64,000 nt of DNA from Actinomyces dentalis DSM 19115 (lineage in GTDB: Bacteria > Actinomycetota > Actinomycetes > Actinomycetales > Actinomycetaceae). The stretch lies in assembly GCF_000429225.1 (NCBI RefSeq), contig NZ_AUBL01000007.1, positions 1 to 64,000 of the forward strand, written 5' to 3'. A model generated the notes under the pieces. It was given only the letters and a program-made list of their open reading frames with translations, was not told the origin of the DNA and did not search any database. The position numbers were made by a program, and so were the translations under genes. Positions within the stretch are counted from its first letter, which is position 1, and every line of letters starts with the position of its first letter. Below are positions 9,276-18,622 of this stretch, piece by piece.

Positions 9276-10595
9276 ATGGCCCACAGCAGGCGCGAGCCGT
9301 CCCCCCGCCGCGGAGCATCGGGATCGGCCCGGCACGGCTTCGGACGTCCCGCCAGGGGACGCCGGGAGGATCGGGACTCCTTCGGCGAGCGCCGCTTCTC
9401 GCGCGACGACGGGCGAGGCCGGCCCCGCAGGGACGACGGCGATCGCCGTCGCACCGGGGAGGCGCGAGACGACCGACGCAGTTCCCGTGACGGGGCCCGC
9501 GCATGGCGCGATGATCCCCGCGGCTCCTTCGACGACCGCCGTCGCGGCTCCTTCGACGACCGCCGCAGAGCGGGCCGTCGCGACTTCGAGGACGGCGGCC
9601 GCCGCCCCTCCGGGCGCGACGGACGGCGCCGCGAATGGGACGAGGCGCGCGGCGAGCGGGACCGGAGCAGGGCGGACGCGGGACGAGGCCGGCGCGGCGG
9701 CGCCCAGCGCCGCGACTCCCGGCCGCCGCAGCGGGCCCGCGTCCCCGAGCCGCCGGTGCCCGAGGACGTCATGCCCCAGGATCTCGAGGCCTCCGCGCGA
9801 CGCGAGCTGCGGGCCCTCGGACGCGCCAACGCCGAGAACGTCGCCCGTCACCTCATCATGCTGCAGCGCCTGCTCGATTCCGACCCCGAGCTGGCCCATC
9901 AGCACGCCCGCTACGCCGCCTCGCACGCCGGGCGCGTCGCCGTGGTCCGCGAGTCCGCGGGCATCGCCGCCTACCTGTCGGGCCATTACCAGGAGGCCCT
10001 GCGCGATATCCGTGCGGCCAGGCGGCTGTCGGGCCTGGACCTCCACCGGGCGATCGAGGCGGACTGCGAGCGCGCCCTGGGCAACCTGGACCGCGCGCTC
10101 AAGGCGGCCCAGGGGGCGGACCCCGCTCAGCTCGACGATCGGGAGGAGGCGGAGATCGCCATGGTGGTCTCCGGCGTCCGCCACGAGATGGGCCAGACCG
10201 AGCTCGGGCTCGTCGTCATCGAGGAGGCCATCCTCATGTTCCGCGGGGACCGCGAGACCCTGCGCCGCCTGCACTCGGTGCGCGCCGATCGGCTGGAGGA
10301 GCTCGGCCGCATCGAGGAGGCCGAGGCCGTGCGCGTGCGCATCGGCGAGGGGCCGCAGGAGGACGAGGAGGAGATCGAGGTCTACGACGTCGCGCAGGAC
10401 GATGAGGAATCGGAGGAGCCGGGGGGACCGGAGGAGCCCGACGACGAAGAGTCCGGCGATCCCGTCGGCGCCGCCCACGATCCCGTCGGCGCCGCCGATC
10501 CCGGGGACCGGGCCGCGGACCCGGCCGACGACGCCGACGGTGTCGAGAACGCCGAGGATCCCCGGGCGACGCCCCCGGCGGATGAGGAGGAGTGA
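9276..10595 (+). CDS. TPR-like protein with long Arg/Asp-rich N-terminus (Rv1691-type)
   Basis: A 439-residue protein. Residues ~1-165 are almost entirely Arg, Asp, Gly and Ser and look disordered, including a tandem GSFDDRRR. Residues ~170-350 form helical tetratricopeptide-like repeats (AAYLSGHYQEALRDIRAA, DLHRAIEADCERALGNL). The tail is strongly acidic with a repeated DPVGAA. Position before the HAD phosphatase gene matches Rv1691 in M. tuberculosis, a conserved protein of unknown function. The ATG at 9276 has a GGAAACGAG-type ribosome site. The mixed-charge N-terminus suggests RNA or ribosome contact, which is speculation. It heads the operon running to about 22290. Confidence 0.75.
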   Translation: MAHSRREPSPRRGASGSARHGFGRPARGRREDRDSFGERRFSRDDGRGRPRRDDGDRRRTGEARDDRRSSRDGARAWRDDPRGSFDDRRRGSFDDRRRAGRRDFEDGGRRPSGRDGRRREWDEARGERDRSRADAGRGRRGGAQRRDSRPPQRARVPEPPVPEDVMPQDLEASARRELRALGRANAENVARHLIMLQRLLDSDPELAHQHARYAASHAGRVAVVRESAGIAAYLSGHYQEALRDIRAARRLSGLDLHRAIEADCERALGNLDRALKAAQGADPAQLDDREEAEIAMVVSGVRHEMGQTELGLVVIEEAILMFRGDRETLRRLHSVRADRLEELGRIEEAEAVRVRIGEGPQEDEEEIEVYDVAQDDEESEEPGGPEEPDDEESGDPVGAAHDPVGAADPGDRAADPADDADGVENAEDPRATPPADEEE

Positions 10596-10598
10596 GAC

Positions 10599-11690
10599 AT
10601 GACCGAACCGATCGACGACTCCGCGCCGTCCACCCCGCTGCTGTCCAGCTCCCGGCCGCTGGCCCGGGCCTACGACGTCGCCCTGCTCGACCTCGACGGC
10701 GTCTGCTTCGCCGGCGAGGCGAGGATCCCGCACGCGGCCGAGGGCGCCAACGGCGCCCGGGCGCTGGGCATGGGCCTGTCCTTCATCACCAACAACGCCT
10801 CCCGGGCGCCGCAGACCGTCGTCGACAAGCTCGCCGCGAACGGCATCGAGGCCCTCGCCCGCGAGGTCTTCACCGCCGCCATGGACGCCGCCGCCCTCCT
10901 GCGCGAGCGCCTCGAGCCGGGCGCCCGGGTGCTCGTGGTCGGCGGGGACGGCGTGCGCCGGGCCCTGACGGACGAGGGCTTCACCGTCGTGGACAGCGCC
11001 GACCAGGACCCCGCCGCCGTCGTGCAGGGTTGGGACCCCGCGGTCGACTGGGCCATGATGAGCGAGGGCGCCTACGCGATTCGCGCGGGCGCGATCCACG
11101 TCGCCACCAACACCGACGCCACCCTGCCCACCGAGCGCGGCTTCGCCCTGGGCAACGGCAGCCTCGTGGCCGCCGTCGCCAACGCGACCGGTGAGGACTA
11201 CCTCGCCGCGGGCAAGCCGTTCCCCGGCATCTACCGCCGCGCCCTGGAGCGCGCGGGGGGCGAGCGCCCGCTGGCCGTGGGCGACCGCCTCAACACCGAC
11301 CACGTGGGGGCCCGCGCCGCCGGCATCGCCGGCCTGCACGTGCTCACCGGCGTCAGCTCCGCCCGCGACGTCCTCCTGGCCGCGCCCGAGGAGCGCCCCG
11401 GATTCCTCCACACCGACCTGCGCGGCCTGCTGGAGCCCCACCCGCGGGTGACCCGGGTCGCGGACGACGAGGGCCCCTGGTGGCGGGCCGGGGCCTGCCG
11501 CGCCCGGGTGGCCGGGACCGCCCTGGAGTGGGAGGAGGACGGCGCGCGCCGCCGTGCGCGGCCCGGCCGGCCGGTCGACGTCGCCCTGGACGCCTACCGG
11601 GCGCTGGCCTGCGCGGTCTGGGAGCGCCTCGACGCGGGGGGCGCCCCCGAGGTCCCCGAGCTGCGCGTCGTCGGCGCCCCGAGGAGCTGA
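10599..11690 (+). CDS. HAD-IIA family phosphatase (NagD-like, Rv1692-type)
   Basis: A 363-residue haloacid-dehalogenase hydrolase. Motif I DLDG (D31, D33) and motif II in FITNNAS are clear, and motif IV-like AVGDRLNTDHVGARAAG follows the cap, as in NagD-like enzymes. The M. tuberculosis relative Rv1692 has been described as a glycerol 3-phosphate phosphatase; the same activity is likely but unproven here. It starts 3 bases after the TPR gene stop, with GAGGAGTGAG acting as ribosome site. A C-terminal extension of about 80 residues has no motif I recognise. Confidence 0.82.
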   Translation: MTEPIDDSAPSTPLLSSSRPLARAYDVALLDLDGVCFAGEARIPHAAEGANGARALGMGLSFITNNASRAPQTVVDKLAANGIEALAREVFTAAMDAAALLRERLEPGARVLVVGGDGVRRALTDEGFTVVDSADQDPAAVVQGWDPAVDWAMMSEGAYAIRAGAIHVATNTDATLPTERGFALGNGSLVAAVANATGEDYLAAGKPFPGIYRRALERAGGERPLAVGDRLNTDHVGARAAGIAGLHVLTGVSSARDVLLAAPEERPGFLHTDLRGLLEPHPRVTRVADDEGPWWRAGACRARVAGTALEWEEDGARRRARPGRPVDVALDAYRALACAVWERLDAGGAPEVPELRVVGAPRS

Positions 11691-11692
11691 GG

Positions 11693-11890
11693 GTGAGCGC
11701 CCGGCCCGCCCCGCCCGCGCCCCGCCCCGTCCCGGCCCCTCCCCGCGCCGGCGCCCCCGCCCGTCGGGCCCTGACGGACCACGCCGGGGACCTGGCGGCC
11801 ATAGGCGATCTCGCCCTGGACGAGCGCGCCGCCGCCCTGGCCGACATCCACGAGGATCTCAGCGCGGCGCTGCGCGAGGCCGAGGACTGA
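11693..11890 (+). CDS. Small conserved protein (Rv1693-type)
   Basis: A 65-residue protein starting with GTG two bases after the HAD stop. The first ~25 residues are Pro/Ala-rich; the rest is a short helical segment ending in DIHEDLSAALREAED. The position between the HAD phosphatase and tlyA matches the tiny Rv1693 gene of mycobacteria. The function is unknown. Conserved placement supports a real gene despite its size. Confidence 0.6.
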   Translation: MSARPAPPAPRPVPAPPRAGAPARRALTDHAGDLAAIGDLALDERAAALADIHEDLSAALREAED

Positions 11891-11906
11891 GCGGCGCGCC
11901 GCCCCC

Positions 11907-12776
11907 ATGGCACGTCTCATACGCATTGACTCCGAGCTGGTCCGCCGGGGCCTGGCGCGCTCGCGCGACCAGGCCGCCCGGCTCGTGACCGACGGGCGCG
12001 TCACACTCGACGGCGCCGTCGTCCTCAAGCCCGCCAGGCAGGTCGACCCGGCCCGGGCGATCGAGATCATCGACCCCGGAGGGGACGACTACGTCTCGCG
12101 CGGGGCGCACAAGCTCGCCGGCGCCCTGGACGCCCTGAGCGCCCGGGGGCTGGCGCCGCGGGTCGAGGGCCGCCGCTGCCTGGACGCCGGGGCCTCCACT
12201 GGGGGATTCACCGACGTCCTCCTGCGCCGCGGCGCCGAGCACGTCGTCGCCGTCGACGTCGGGTACGGCCAGCTGGCCTGGTCGCTGCGGTCCGACCCGC
12301 GGGTCACGGTCCTGGAGCGCACCAATGCGCGCACCCTCGCGCCCGAGGCGGTCGCCCCCGCCCCGGGGCTCGTCGTGGGCGACCTGTCCTTCATCTCCCT
12401 GACCCTGGTGCTGCCCGCCCTCGTGCGGGCGGCCGCGCCCGACGCCGACCTGCTGCTCATGGTCAAGCCGCAGTTCGAGGTCGGCAGGCGGCGGCTGGGA
12501 CGCGGGGGCGTGGTGAGGGACCCCGAGCTGCACGTCGAGACCGTGCTGGAGGTCGCGGCCGCGGCCCACGGGCTGGGCCTGGGCGTCGACGCCGTCACCG
12601 CCTCCCCGCTGCCCGGGCCCGCCGGCAACGTCGAGTACTTTGTCTCCATGCACGCCGCTCGCGCCCACGGCCCCGGGGACCTGACCGGCCCCGGGCTGGA
12701 GGACGAGGCGCGCCGTGCCGTTGCCGAGGGCCCGGCCGGATCGCCCGGCGCGGGCAGAGGGGGGAGACGCCCGTGA
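11907..12776 (+). CDS. tlyA: TlyA family rRNA 2'-O-methyltransferase
   Basis: A 289-residue protein with an N-terminal S4 RNA-binding domain (residues ~3-60, RIDSELVRRGLARSRDQA) joined to an FtsJ-like methyltransferase. The SAM-binding motif DAGASTGGFTDVLL lies at about 93-106, and RGAHKL (65-70) is the usual TlyA linker. In mycobacteria TlyA methylates C1409 of 16S and C1920 of 23S rRNA and is needed for capreomycin sensitivity. The C-terminal ~35 residues are low-complexity. The stop overlaps the nadK start (GTGA). Confidence 0.9.
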   Translation: MARLIRIDSELVRRGLARSRDQAARLVTDGRVTLDGAVVLKPARQVDPARAIEIIDPGGDDYVSRGAHKLAGALDALSARGLAPRVEGRRCLDAGASTGGFTDVLLRRGAEHVVAVDVGYGQLAWSLRSDPRVTVLERTNARTLAPEAVAPAPGLVVGDLSFISLTLVLPALVRAAAPDADLLLMVKPQFEVGRRRLGRGGVVRDPELHVETVLEVAAAAHGLGLGVDAVTASPLPGPAGNVEYFVSMHAARAHGPGDLTGPGLEDEARRAVAEGPAGSPGAGRGGRRP

Positions 12777-13690
12777 CCGACCCCGACGCCGCCATCCGCC
12801 CGATACGGCGCGTCATGGTCCTCCAACGCGATCTCAACGACAAGCCCGTCCCGCCGCACCGCAAGGCCGCGCCCACGGCCCTGGCCGTCGCGCGCGCCGA
12901 GGCGGCCCTGCGCGCCCACGGCGTCGAGCCCGTCGGCCCCGGCGGGGACGACGGCGTCGACTTCGTCCTCGTCCTGGGCGGCGACGGCACCATCCTGCGG
13001 GCCTGCGAGATCGCCCGCGAGCACGACGTGCCGCTGGTCGGCGTCAACACCGGGCACGTGGGCTTCCTCGCCGAGGCCGACCCGGAGGCCGTCGAGCAGG
13101 TCGTCGCCGATGTCGTCGCCGGGCGCTACTGCGTGGAGACGCGAATGACCCTCGACATCGCGGTCGAGACCCCCGAGGGCGCCGTCACCCGCGACTGGGC
13201 GCTCAACGAGGCCGCCCTGGAGAAGCGCGACCGGGCCCGGATGCTGGAGGTCGCCATCGGCGTCGACGGGCAGGCCGTGTCCTCCTTCGGCTGCGACGGG
13301 CTGGTGGTGTCCACGCCCACCGGCTCGACCGCCTACGCCTTCTCCGGCGGCGGCCCCGTCATCTGGCCGGAGGTCGAGGCGATCCTGCTCGTGCCGCTGG
13401 CCGCGCACGCCCTGTTCACCCGGCCCCTCGTCGTGGGCCCCGACTCCTGCCTGGAGGTCGTGGTCCAGCGCACCGGCTTCGGCGGCGCCGAGATCTGGTG
13501 CGACGGGCGCCGCTGCCTCGACGTGCCCACGGGCAGCCGGATCCGGGTGACGCGCGCCCCGCGCCCGGTGCGCCTGGCCAGGCTCAACGACGCCCCCTTC
13601 TCGACCCGGCTGGTGCGCAAATTCGATCTGCCCGTCGAGGGCTGGCGGGCCGAGACGGCGGGGACGGGCGGCGCGGAGGGGCGTTCGTGA
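12773..13690 (+). CDS. nadK: NAD kinase
   Basis: A 305-residue ATP/polyphosphate-dependent NAD kinase making NADP. The catalytic GGDGT motif is at residues 69-73, followed by NTGHVGFLAE and the substrate-binding TPTGSTAYAFSGGGP. It starts with GTG overlapping the tlyA stop and ends with a GTGA overlap into recN, so tlyA-nadK-recN are translationally coupled, as in Rv1694-Rv1696. Confidence 0.95.
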   Translation: MTDPDAAIRPIRRVMVLQRDLNDKPVPPHRKAAPTALAVARAEAALRAHGVEPVGPGGDDGVDFVLVLGGDGTILRACEIAREHDVPLVGVNTGHVGFLAEADPEAVEQVVADVVAGRYCVETRMTLDIAVETPEGAVTRDWALNEAALEKRDRARMLEVAIGVDGQAVSSFGCDGLVVSTPTGSTAYAFSGGGPVIWPEVEAILLVPLAAHALFTRPLVVGPDSCLEVVVQRTGFGGAEIWCDGRRCLDVPTGSRIRVTRAPRPVRLARLNDAPFSTRLVRKFDLPVEGWRAETAGTGGAEGRS

Positions 13691-15477
13691 TCGAGTCGCT
13701 GCACATCGAGGACCTGGGCGTCATCGAGGAGGCGGACCTGGTCCTGTCCCCGGGGCTGACCGCCCTGACCGGCGAGACCGGGGCCGGCAAGACCATGGTG
13801 CTGACCTCGCTCGGCCTGCTGCTGGGGCAGCGCGCCGAGTCCACGATCGTGCGCACGGGGGCCGAGCGCGCCCTCGTCGAGGGGGTCTTCACCCTCGACG
13901 GCGACTCCCCCGCCATCCGGCGCGCCGCCGAGGCCGGGGCCGAGCTGGAGGACGATGAGCTCATCGTCTCGCGCACCGTGCCGGCCTCCGGGCGCTCGCG
14001 CGCCCACCTGGGCGGGCGGGCGGTCCCCTCCGCCGTCCTGTCCGAGGTCGGCGCCCACCTGGTGTCGGTCCACGGACAGGGGGACCAGTTCAGGCTCCGC
14101 TCGACCTCGGCCCAGCGGCGCGCCCTGGACTGCCTGGGCGGGCGCGAGCACGCCGCGCTGTGCCGCCGCTACGCCGAGGCCTACCGCGCCCGCCAGGCCG
14201 CCGCCGAGGCCCTGGAGGAGTGGCGGACCGGCGCGCGGGCCCGTCGCGCCGAGGCGACCCGGCTGCGCTCCCGGCTTGCCGCCGTCGAGCGGCTCGACCC
14301 CGGTCCCGGCGAGGACGCGCGCCTGGCCGCCGAGGCGGCCCGGCTCGAGCGCGCCGAGGACCTGCGCCGCGCCGCCTCGGCGGCCCGGGCGGCCCTGGCC
14401 GGCGACGAGGAGGCCGTCGTCTCGCAGGCCCCGGACGTCCTGGCCCTCGTCGCCGCGGCCGAGCGCGCCCTGGCCCCCGTCCACGACGTCGACCCGGTCC
14501 TGTCCACCCTGGCCCGGCGCATGCGGCGGCTGGCCATCGACTCGGCCGATATCGCCGCCGAGCTGGGGGAGTACCTGGACTCCCTCGACGCCGACCCGGA
14601 GCGCCTGGCCCGGGTCCAGGACCGGCGCGCCGCCCTGACCCGGGTGCTGCGCGAGGTCGGCGACGGGGAGCGGCTCGAGGACGTCGACGCGCTCCTGGCC
14701 CTGCGCGCCCGCATCGCCGAGCGCCTGGCCGAGCTCGACGGCCCGCAAGACGCCTCGGAGGCCCTGACCGGGGCCCTGGCCGAGGCCGATGAGCGCCTCG
14801 ACCGCTGCGCCGCCGAGCTCTCCGCCGCCCGCCGGGCCCTGGGGGAGCGGCTCGAGGCGGCGGTGACCGGCGAGCTGGAGGGCCTGCAGATGAGGGGCGC
14901 TCGCCTGAGCGTCGCGTTCGAGCCGCTCGCCGAGGCCGGCCCGACCGGCGCCGAGACGGTGACCCTCCTGCTGACCGCCCACCCCGGCGCGCCGGCCCTG
15001 CCCCTGGGCAAGGGGGTCTCGGGGGGCGAGCTCAGCCGCATCGTGCTCGCCCTGGAAGTGGTCCTCGCCGAGGCCGGGGAGCACGAGCGCGAGGCCGCCG
15101 GGACCCGGCGGACCCTCGTCTTCGACGAGGTCGACTCCGGGGTCGGCGGCCGCGCCGCCCTGGAGGTCGGACGACGACTCGCCCGGCTGGCCCGGAGCAC
15201 GCAGGTGGTGGTCGTCACCCACCTGGCCCAGGTGGCGGCCTGGGCCGCCACCCAGCTCGTCGTCCTCAAGGAGCAGGCGCCGGCCGGGGACGGGGCGGGC
15301 GGCGGCGCCGGGCCCGGTCCGGCGGGCCGAACCCGCACCCGGGTCGCCGCCGTCGAGGGGGCGGAGCGGGAGAAGGAGCTCGCCCGCATGCTCTCGGGCC
15401 ACGAGGACTCCGACGCCGCCCTGAGGCATGCCGCTGAACTCCTGGAGGAGGCCGCCGTGGCACAATCCCAGGCGTGA
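13687..15477 (+). CDS. recN: DNA repair protein RecN
   Basis: A 596-residue SMC-like ATPase for double-strand break repair. Walker A GETGAGKT is at residues 29-36; a central Ala/Arg/Glu-rich coiled coil spans about 160-370; the signature SGGELSRI and Walker B VFDEVDSGVGG lie in the C-terminal third, followed by VVTHLAQVAAWA. Start is the GTG at 13687 that overlaps the nadK stop; the longer open frame upstream is out-of-frame nadK. It ends in a GTGA overlap with steA. Confidence 0.95.
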   Translation: MIESLHIEDLGVIEEADLVLSPGLTALTGETGAGKTMVLTSLGLLLGQRAESTIVRTGAERALVEGVFTLDGDSPAIRRAAEAGAELEDDELIVSRTVPASGRSRAHLGGRAVPSAVLSEVGAHLVSVHGQGDQFRLRSTSAQRRALDCLGGREHAALCRRYAEAYRARQAAAEALEEWRTGARARRAEATRLRSRLAAVERLDPGPGEDARLAAEAARLERAEDLRRAASAARAALAGDEEAVVSQAPDVLALVAAAERALAPVHDVDPVLSTLARRMRRLAIDSADIAAELGEYLDSLDADPERLARVQDRRAALTRVLREVGDGERLEDVDALLALRARIAERLAELDGPQDASEALTGALAEADERLDRCAAELSAARRALGERLEAAVTGELEGLQMRGARLSVAFEPLAEAGPTGAETVTLLLTAHPGAPALPLGKGVSGGELSRIVLALEVVLAEAGEHEREAAGTRRTLVFDEVDSGVGGRAALEVGRRLARLARSTQVVVVTHLAQVAAWAATQLVVLKEQAPAGDGAGGGAGPGPAGRTRTRVAAVEGAEREKELARMLSGHEDSDAALRHAAELLEEAAVAQSQA

Positions 15478-16700
15478 GGAACCCCTTCCGCAAGCCCTCC
15501 GCCCCGGAACCGGGCCGGCCCGTCGGCGTGGTCCGGGTCGACGCGCGCACCAAGAAGCTCGCCAAGCGCCTCAGGGCCGGCGAGTTCGCCGTCATCGACC
15601 ACTCCGACCTGGACCGCGTCGCCGCCGAGTCCCTCGTCGAGTGCCGGCCCGCCGCCGTCCTCAACGCCGCCCCCTCGATCTCCGGGCGCTACCCGAACCT
15701 GGGCCCCGGCATCCTGATAGAGGCGGGAATCCCCCTCATCGACGATCTGGGCCCCGATGTCATGCGCCTCAAGGAGGGCCAGCGCGTCGTGCTGGACCTG
15801 GCCGAGGACTCCCCGGACCGCGGCTCCGTCCGCCCGGTCGGGTCCGATGAGATCCTGGCGCAGGGAACCGTCCAGACCGCGGCGAGCGTGGCGGCCGCCA
15901 TGGAGGAGGCCAAGGCGGGGCTGGCGGTCCAGCTCGAGGCCTTCGCCGCGAACACGATGGAGTACATGCGCGGCGAGCGCGACCTGCTGCTCAACGGCGT
16001 GGGCATGCCCGACGTGCGCACGGACATGAACGGGCGGCACGTGCTCATCGTCGTGCGCGGCTACTCCTACAAGGAGGACCTGCGGGCCCTCAAGCCCTAC
16101 ATCCGGGAGTACAAGCCCGTCATCATCGGGGTCGACGGCGGCGCCGACGCCGTCCTCGAGGCCGGTTTCAAGCCCCATATGATCGTGGGCGACATGGACT
16201 CCGTCTCCGACAGGGCCCTGGGCTGCGGCGCCGAGGTCATCGTCCACGCCTACCGCGACGGGCGGGCGCCCGGGCTCAAGCGCGTGGAGGACCTGGGGGT
16301 CGAGCACCTCGTCTTCGCCGCCACGGGCACCAGCGAGGACGTCGCCATGCTGCTGGCCGACGCCGCCGGGGCCGAGCTCATCGTCGCCCTGGGCACCCAC
16401 GCGACCCTCCTGGAGTTCCTCGACAAGGGGCGCGCCGGCATGTCCTCGACCTTCCTCACCCGTCTGAAGGTGGGCGGGCGCCTCATCGACGCCAAGGGGG
16501 TCTCCCGGCTGTACCGCACCCGCATATCGGGCTGGCACCTGGTGGCCCTGGCCCTGGCCGGGCTCATCGCCCTGTTCGTCGCCCTGGCGGCCACCCCGGC
16601 GGGCCGGACCCTCCTGGGGCTGTCGGGCGCCATGTGGGACGACGTCATCAATTTCTTCCGCTCCGTCCTCGGACTGGCTCCGAAGACGCCCTCCGTCTGA
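15474..16700 (+). CDS. steA: SteA-like protein (cell separation factor; thiamine pyrophosphokinase-like fold)
   Basis: A 408-residue protein matching the Rv1697/SteA family. The core has the thiamine-pyrophosphokinase-like motif GVDGGADAVLEAG and VGDMDSVSD (about residues 222-245). A single transmembrane helix sits near the C-terminus (LVALALAGLIALFVALAA) with a short external tail. In C. glutamicum SteA acts with SteB to activate peptidoglycan cleavage during daughter-cell separation. A CACAAT box 7 bases before the GTG start could add an internal leaderless promoter. The steB-like gene follows. Confidence 0.85.
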   Translation: MRNPFRKPSAPEPGRPVGVVRVDARTKKLAKRLRAGEFAVIDHSDLDRVAAESLVECRPAAVLNAAPSISGRYPNLGPGILIEAGIPLIDDLGPDVMRLKEGQRVVLDLAEDSPDRGSVRPVGSDEILAQGTVQTAASVAAAMEEAKAGLAVQLEAFAANTMEYMRGERDLLLNGVGMPDVRTDMNGRHVLIVVRGYSYKEDLRALKPYIREYKPVIIGVDGGADAVLEAGFKPHMIVGDMDSVSDRALGCGAEVIVHAYRDGRAPGLKRVEDLGVEHLVFAATGTSEDVAMLLADAAGAELIVALGTHATLLEFLDKGRAGMSSTFLTRLKVGGRLIDAKGVSRLYRTRISGWHLVALALAGLIALFVALAATPAGRTLLGLSGAMWDDVINFFRSVLGLAPKTPSV

Positions 16701-16718
16701 GCAGGTAAAGGCACCACC

Positions 16719-17648
16719 ATGATCGACTTCCGCTACCACCTGGTCTCGCTCATCTCCGTGTTCCTGGCCCTCGCCGTCGGCGTGGTCCTGGGCGCCGGCC
16801 CGCTGCAGAACTCCCTGGGGACGGCCCTCAACGACCAGGTCACCTCGCTGCGGGCGGACCGCAACGAGACCAAGACCCGGCTGGAGCAGACCGAGGCGGC
16901 CGTCAACGACCGCGACGACTACATCGCGGCCGCCGCCAGCGCCTACCTGCCCGGCGCCCTGACGGGGCGCAAGACCGTCCTCGTCGTGCTGCCCGAGGCC
17001 CAGGGCGGCGACATCGACCTGGTCACCTCCCAGCTCCAGACGGCGGGCGCCACCATCGTCGGCCGCGTCTCCCTGACGACGGTGTGGGCCGACGCCGCCC
17101 GCGAGACCTTCCGCTCGACCTACTCCGGCCAGTTCGCCGGCTACCTGGGCGGCGCCGCCTCCAACGACACCAACGCGGTCCTCGGCCAGGGCCTGGCCAC
17201 CGCCCTGACCACGAGCGGCCAGAACGCCACCGCGCTGTCCGACCTGCTGACCGCCTCCGACACGCCCCTGATGACCATTGACGCCGCGCCCACCGGCCCC
17301 GCCGACTCCCTGGTCGTCATCGGCCCGCGCACGACCGTCGTCCCCGGGACCGCGCCCAGCCCCGCGCCGACCGAGGGCACGACCCCGGCCGCGTGGAACT
17401 CCGCCCTGGGCGGCGCGGCCTCCGTCAGCCCGACCGTGGTCCTGGGGGCCGCCGACGTGTCCACCGACCTCGTCGCCCAGCTGCGCACCTCCAAGACCGC
17501 GGTCACCACCGTCGACTCCGTCGGCCAGGTCGCCGCCGCCGTCTCCGTGCCCCTGGCCCTGGTCGCCACGATCGGGGGCGCGCGCGGGGCCTACGGCTTC
17601 GACGACGGCGCGGACGCGGTCATGCCCCCGGCGCCGGGCCGGGGCTAG
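16719..17648 (+). CDS. steB: SteB/MctB-like membrane protein
   Basis: A 309-residue protein with one N-terminal transmembrane helix (residues ~6-28, HLVSLISVFLALAVGVVLGA), a coiled-coil stretch (~35-65) and an extracytoplasmic domain of about 230 residues. It corresponds to Rv1698 (MctB, proposed copper transport channel) and to C. glutamicum SteB, which partners SteA. The MIDFRYHLVSL start is the hallmark of this family. Because SteA is encoded directly upstream, the cell-separation role is the better guess here. RBS AGGTAAAGG precedes the ATG. Confidence 0.82.
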   Translation: MIDFRYHLVSLISVFLALAVGVVLGAGPLQNSLGTALNDQVTSLRADRNETKTRLEQTEAAVNDRDDYIAAAASAYLPGALTGRKTVLVVLPEAQGGDIDLVTSQLQTAGATIVGRVSLTTVWADAARETFRSTYSGQFAGYLGGAASNDTNAVLGQGLATALTTSGQNATALSDLLTASDTPLMTIDAAPTGPADSLVVIGPRTTVVPGTAPSPAPTEGTTPAAWNSALGGAASVSPTVVLGAADVSTDLVAQLRTSKTAVTTVDSVGQVAAAVSVPLALVATIGGARGAYGFDDGADAVMPPAPGRG

Positions 17649-17676
17649 CGGCGGGGCCCTCCGCGCACCGGCCCGA

Positions 17677-17682
17677 TAGGCT
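17677..17682 (+). promoter_or_regulatory. -10 box for a leaderless transcript (MraY-like gene)
   Basis: TAGGCT at 17677-17682, then GACCCC, then ATG at 17689. The 6-base distance places transcription start at the A of ATG. No Shine-Dalgarno sequence is present. Confidence 0.55.
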
Positions 17683-17688
17683 GACCCC

Positions 17689-18615
17689 ATGTCGCCCCAC
17701 GCACCCCAAGCCCGTCCGCACCGCCCGGAGGGCGCCGTCTCCACCGCCCTCGCCGCCCTGGGAACCACCCTGTCCTGGTCGCAGGGGATCGCCAAGTTCG
17801 ACGCCGTCGCCCGGCGCCTGGAGCGCGTGAACTTCCGCGGGCGCACCGTGAGCCTGCGCGGGGGGGTGGGCGTGGCCGCAGGCGCGGTCGCCGCGAGCGC
17901 GCAGCTCGGCCGGGCCCTGGGCGCTGGCGCCGGGACGCGCCCGGCCGTGGCCGCCGTCGCGGCCACCGGCGCGGCCGGGGCCGCCGGGCTCATCGACGAC
18001 CTGGACGCCGGGGCCCACGACGGCCAGACCCCCGCCAAGGGCCTCAAGGGGCACCTGAGCGCCCTGGCCCGCGGGCGCGTGACCACCGGCGCGGTCAAGA
18101 TCGCCGTCATCGGGTCGGGGGCCCTGGTGGCTGGCGTCCTGCTCGCCCGGCACCGCGCCGCCGCCGCCCCGCTGCGCCGACCTGCGGCCACGGCCCTGGA
18201 CGCCGTCGTGAGCGCGGTCACCATCGCCTCGTGGGCCGACGTCCACAACCTCCTCGACCTGCGTCCGGGCCGGGCCCTGAAGGCCGCCGCCCTGCTGACC
18301 GCGCCCCTCCTGGCCGACCGGCGCCGTGCCGCGGCCGCGTCGCGGGCCCTGGCCGCCGGCTGCCTGGGCGCGGCGGCCGCCGCCCTGCCGGGCGACCTCA
18401 TGGAGGAGACCATGCTCGGGGACACCGGCGCCAACGCCCTGGGCGCGCTCGCGGGCACCGCGCTGGCCGCCCACCCCGCCCGGCCGGTGCGCGTCGCGGC
18501 CGCCGCCGCCGGCACCGGCCTGGTCCTGGCCAGCGAGAGGGTCTCCTTCACCCGGGTCATCGCCCGCACCCCCGCCCTGGCGGCGCTCGACGCCGTCGGG
18601 CGCGGCGAGGCCTGA
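17689..18615 (+). CDS. MraY/WecA-like phosphoglycosyl transferase, membrane protein
   Basis: A 308-residue protein with about eight hydrophobic segments and the polar motifs of polyprenyl-phosphate HexNAc-1-P transferases: LIDDLDAGAHD (~residues 103-113), a loop with NLLDLRPGRALKA (~187-199) in the place of NxxNxxDGxxG, and LGDTGANALG (~243-252) matching GDxGSxxxG. That suggests loading of a sugar phosphate on a lipid carrier. The motifs diverge from canonical MraY and WecA (NLLDL instead of NLIDG), so the substrate is open. It sits between steB-like and murJ-like genes, a context linked to the envelope. Confidence 0.65.
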   Translation: MSPHAPQARPHRPEGAVSTALAALGTTLSWSQGIAKFDAVARRLERVNFRGRTVSLRGGVGVAAGAVAASAQLGRALGAGAGTRPAVAAVAATGAAGAAGLIDDLDAGAHDGQTPAKGLKGHLSALARGRVTTGAVKIAVIGSGALVAGVLLARHRAAAAPLRRPAATALDAVVSAVTIASWADVHNLLDLRPGRALKAAALLTAPLLADRRRAAAASRALAAGCLGAAAAALPGDLMEETMLGDTGANALGALAGTALAAHPARPVRVAAAAAGTGLVLASERVSFTRVIARTPALAALDAVGRGEA

Positions 18616-18622
18616 GGCGGCG

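Noticed and set aside
14181-18569. 1462-codon open frame on the minus strand
   Set aside because: It is antisense to recN, steA, steB and the MraY-like gene, has no ribosome site or domain, and has the Arg/Ala/Ser composition of GC-rich shadow frames.
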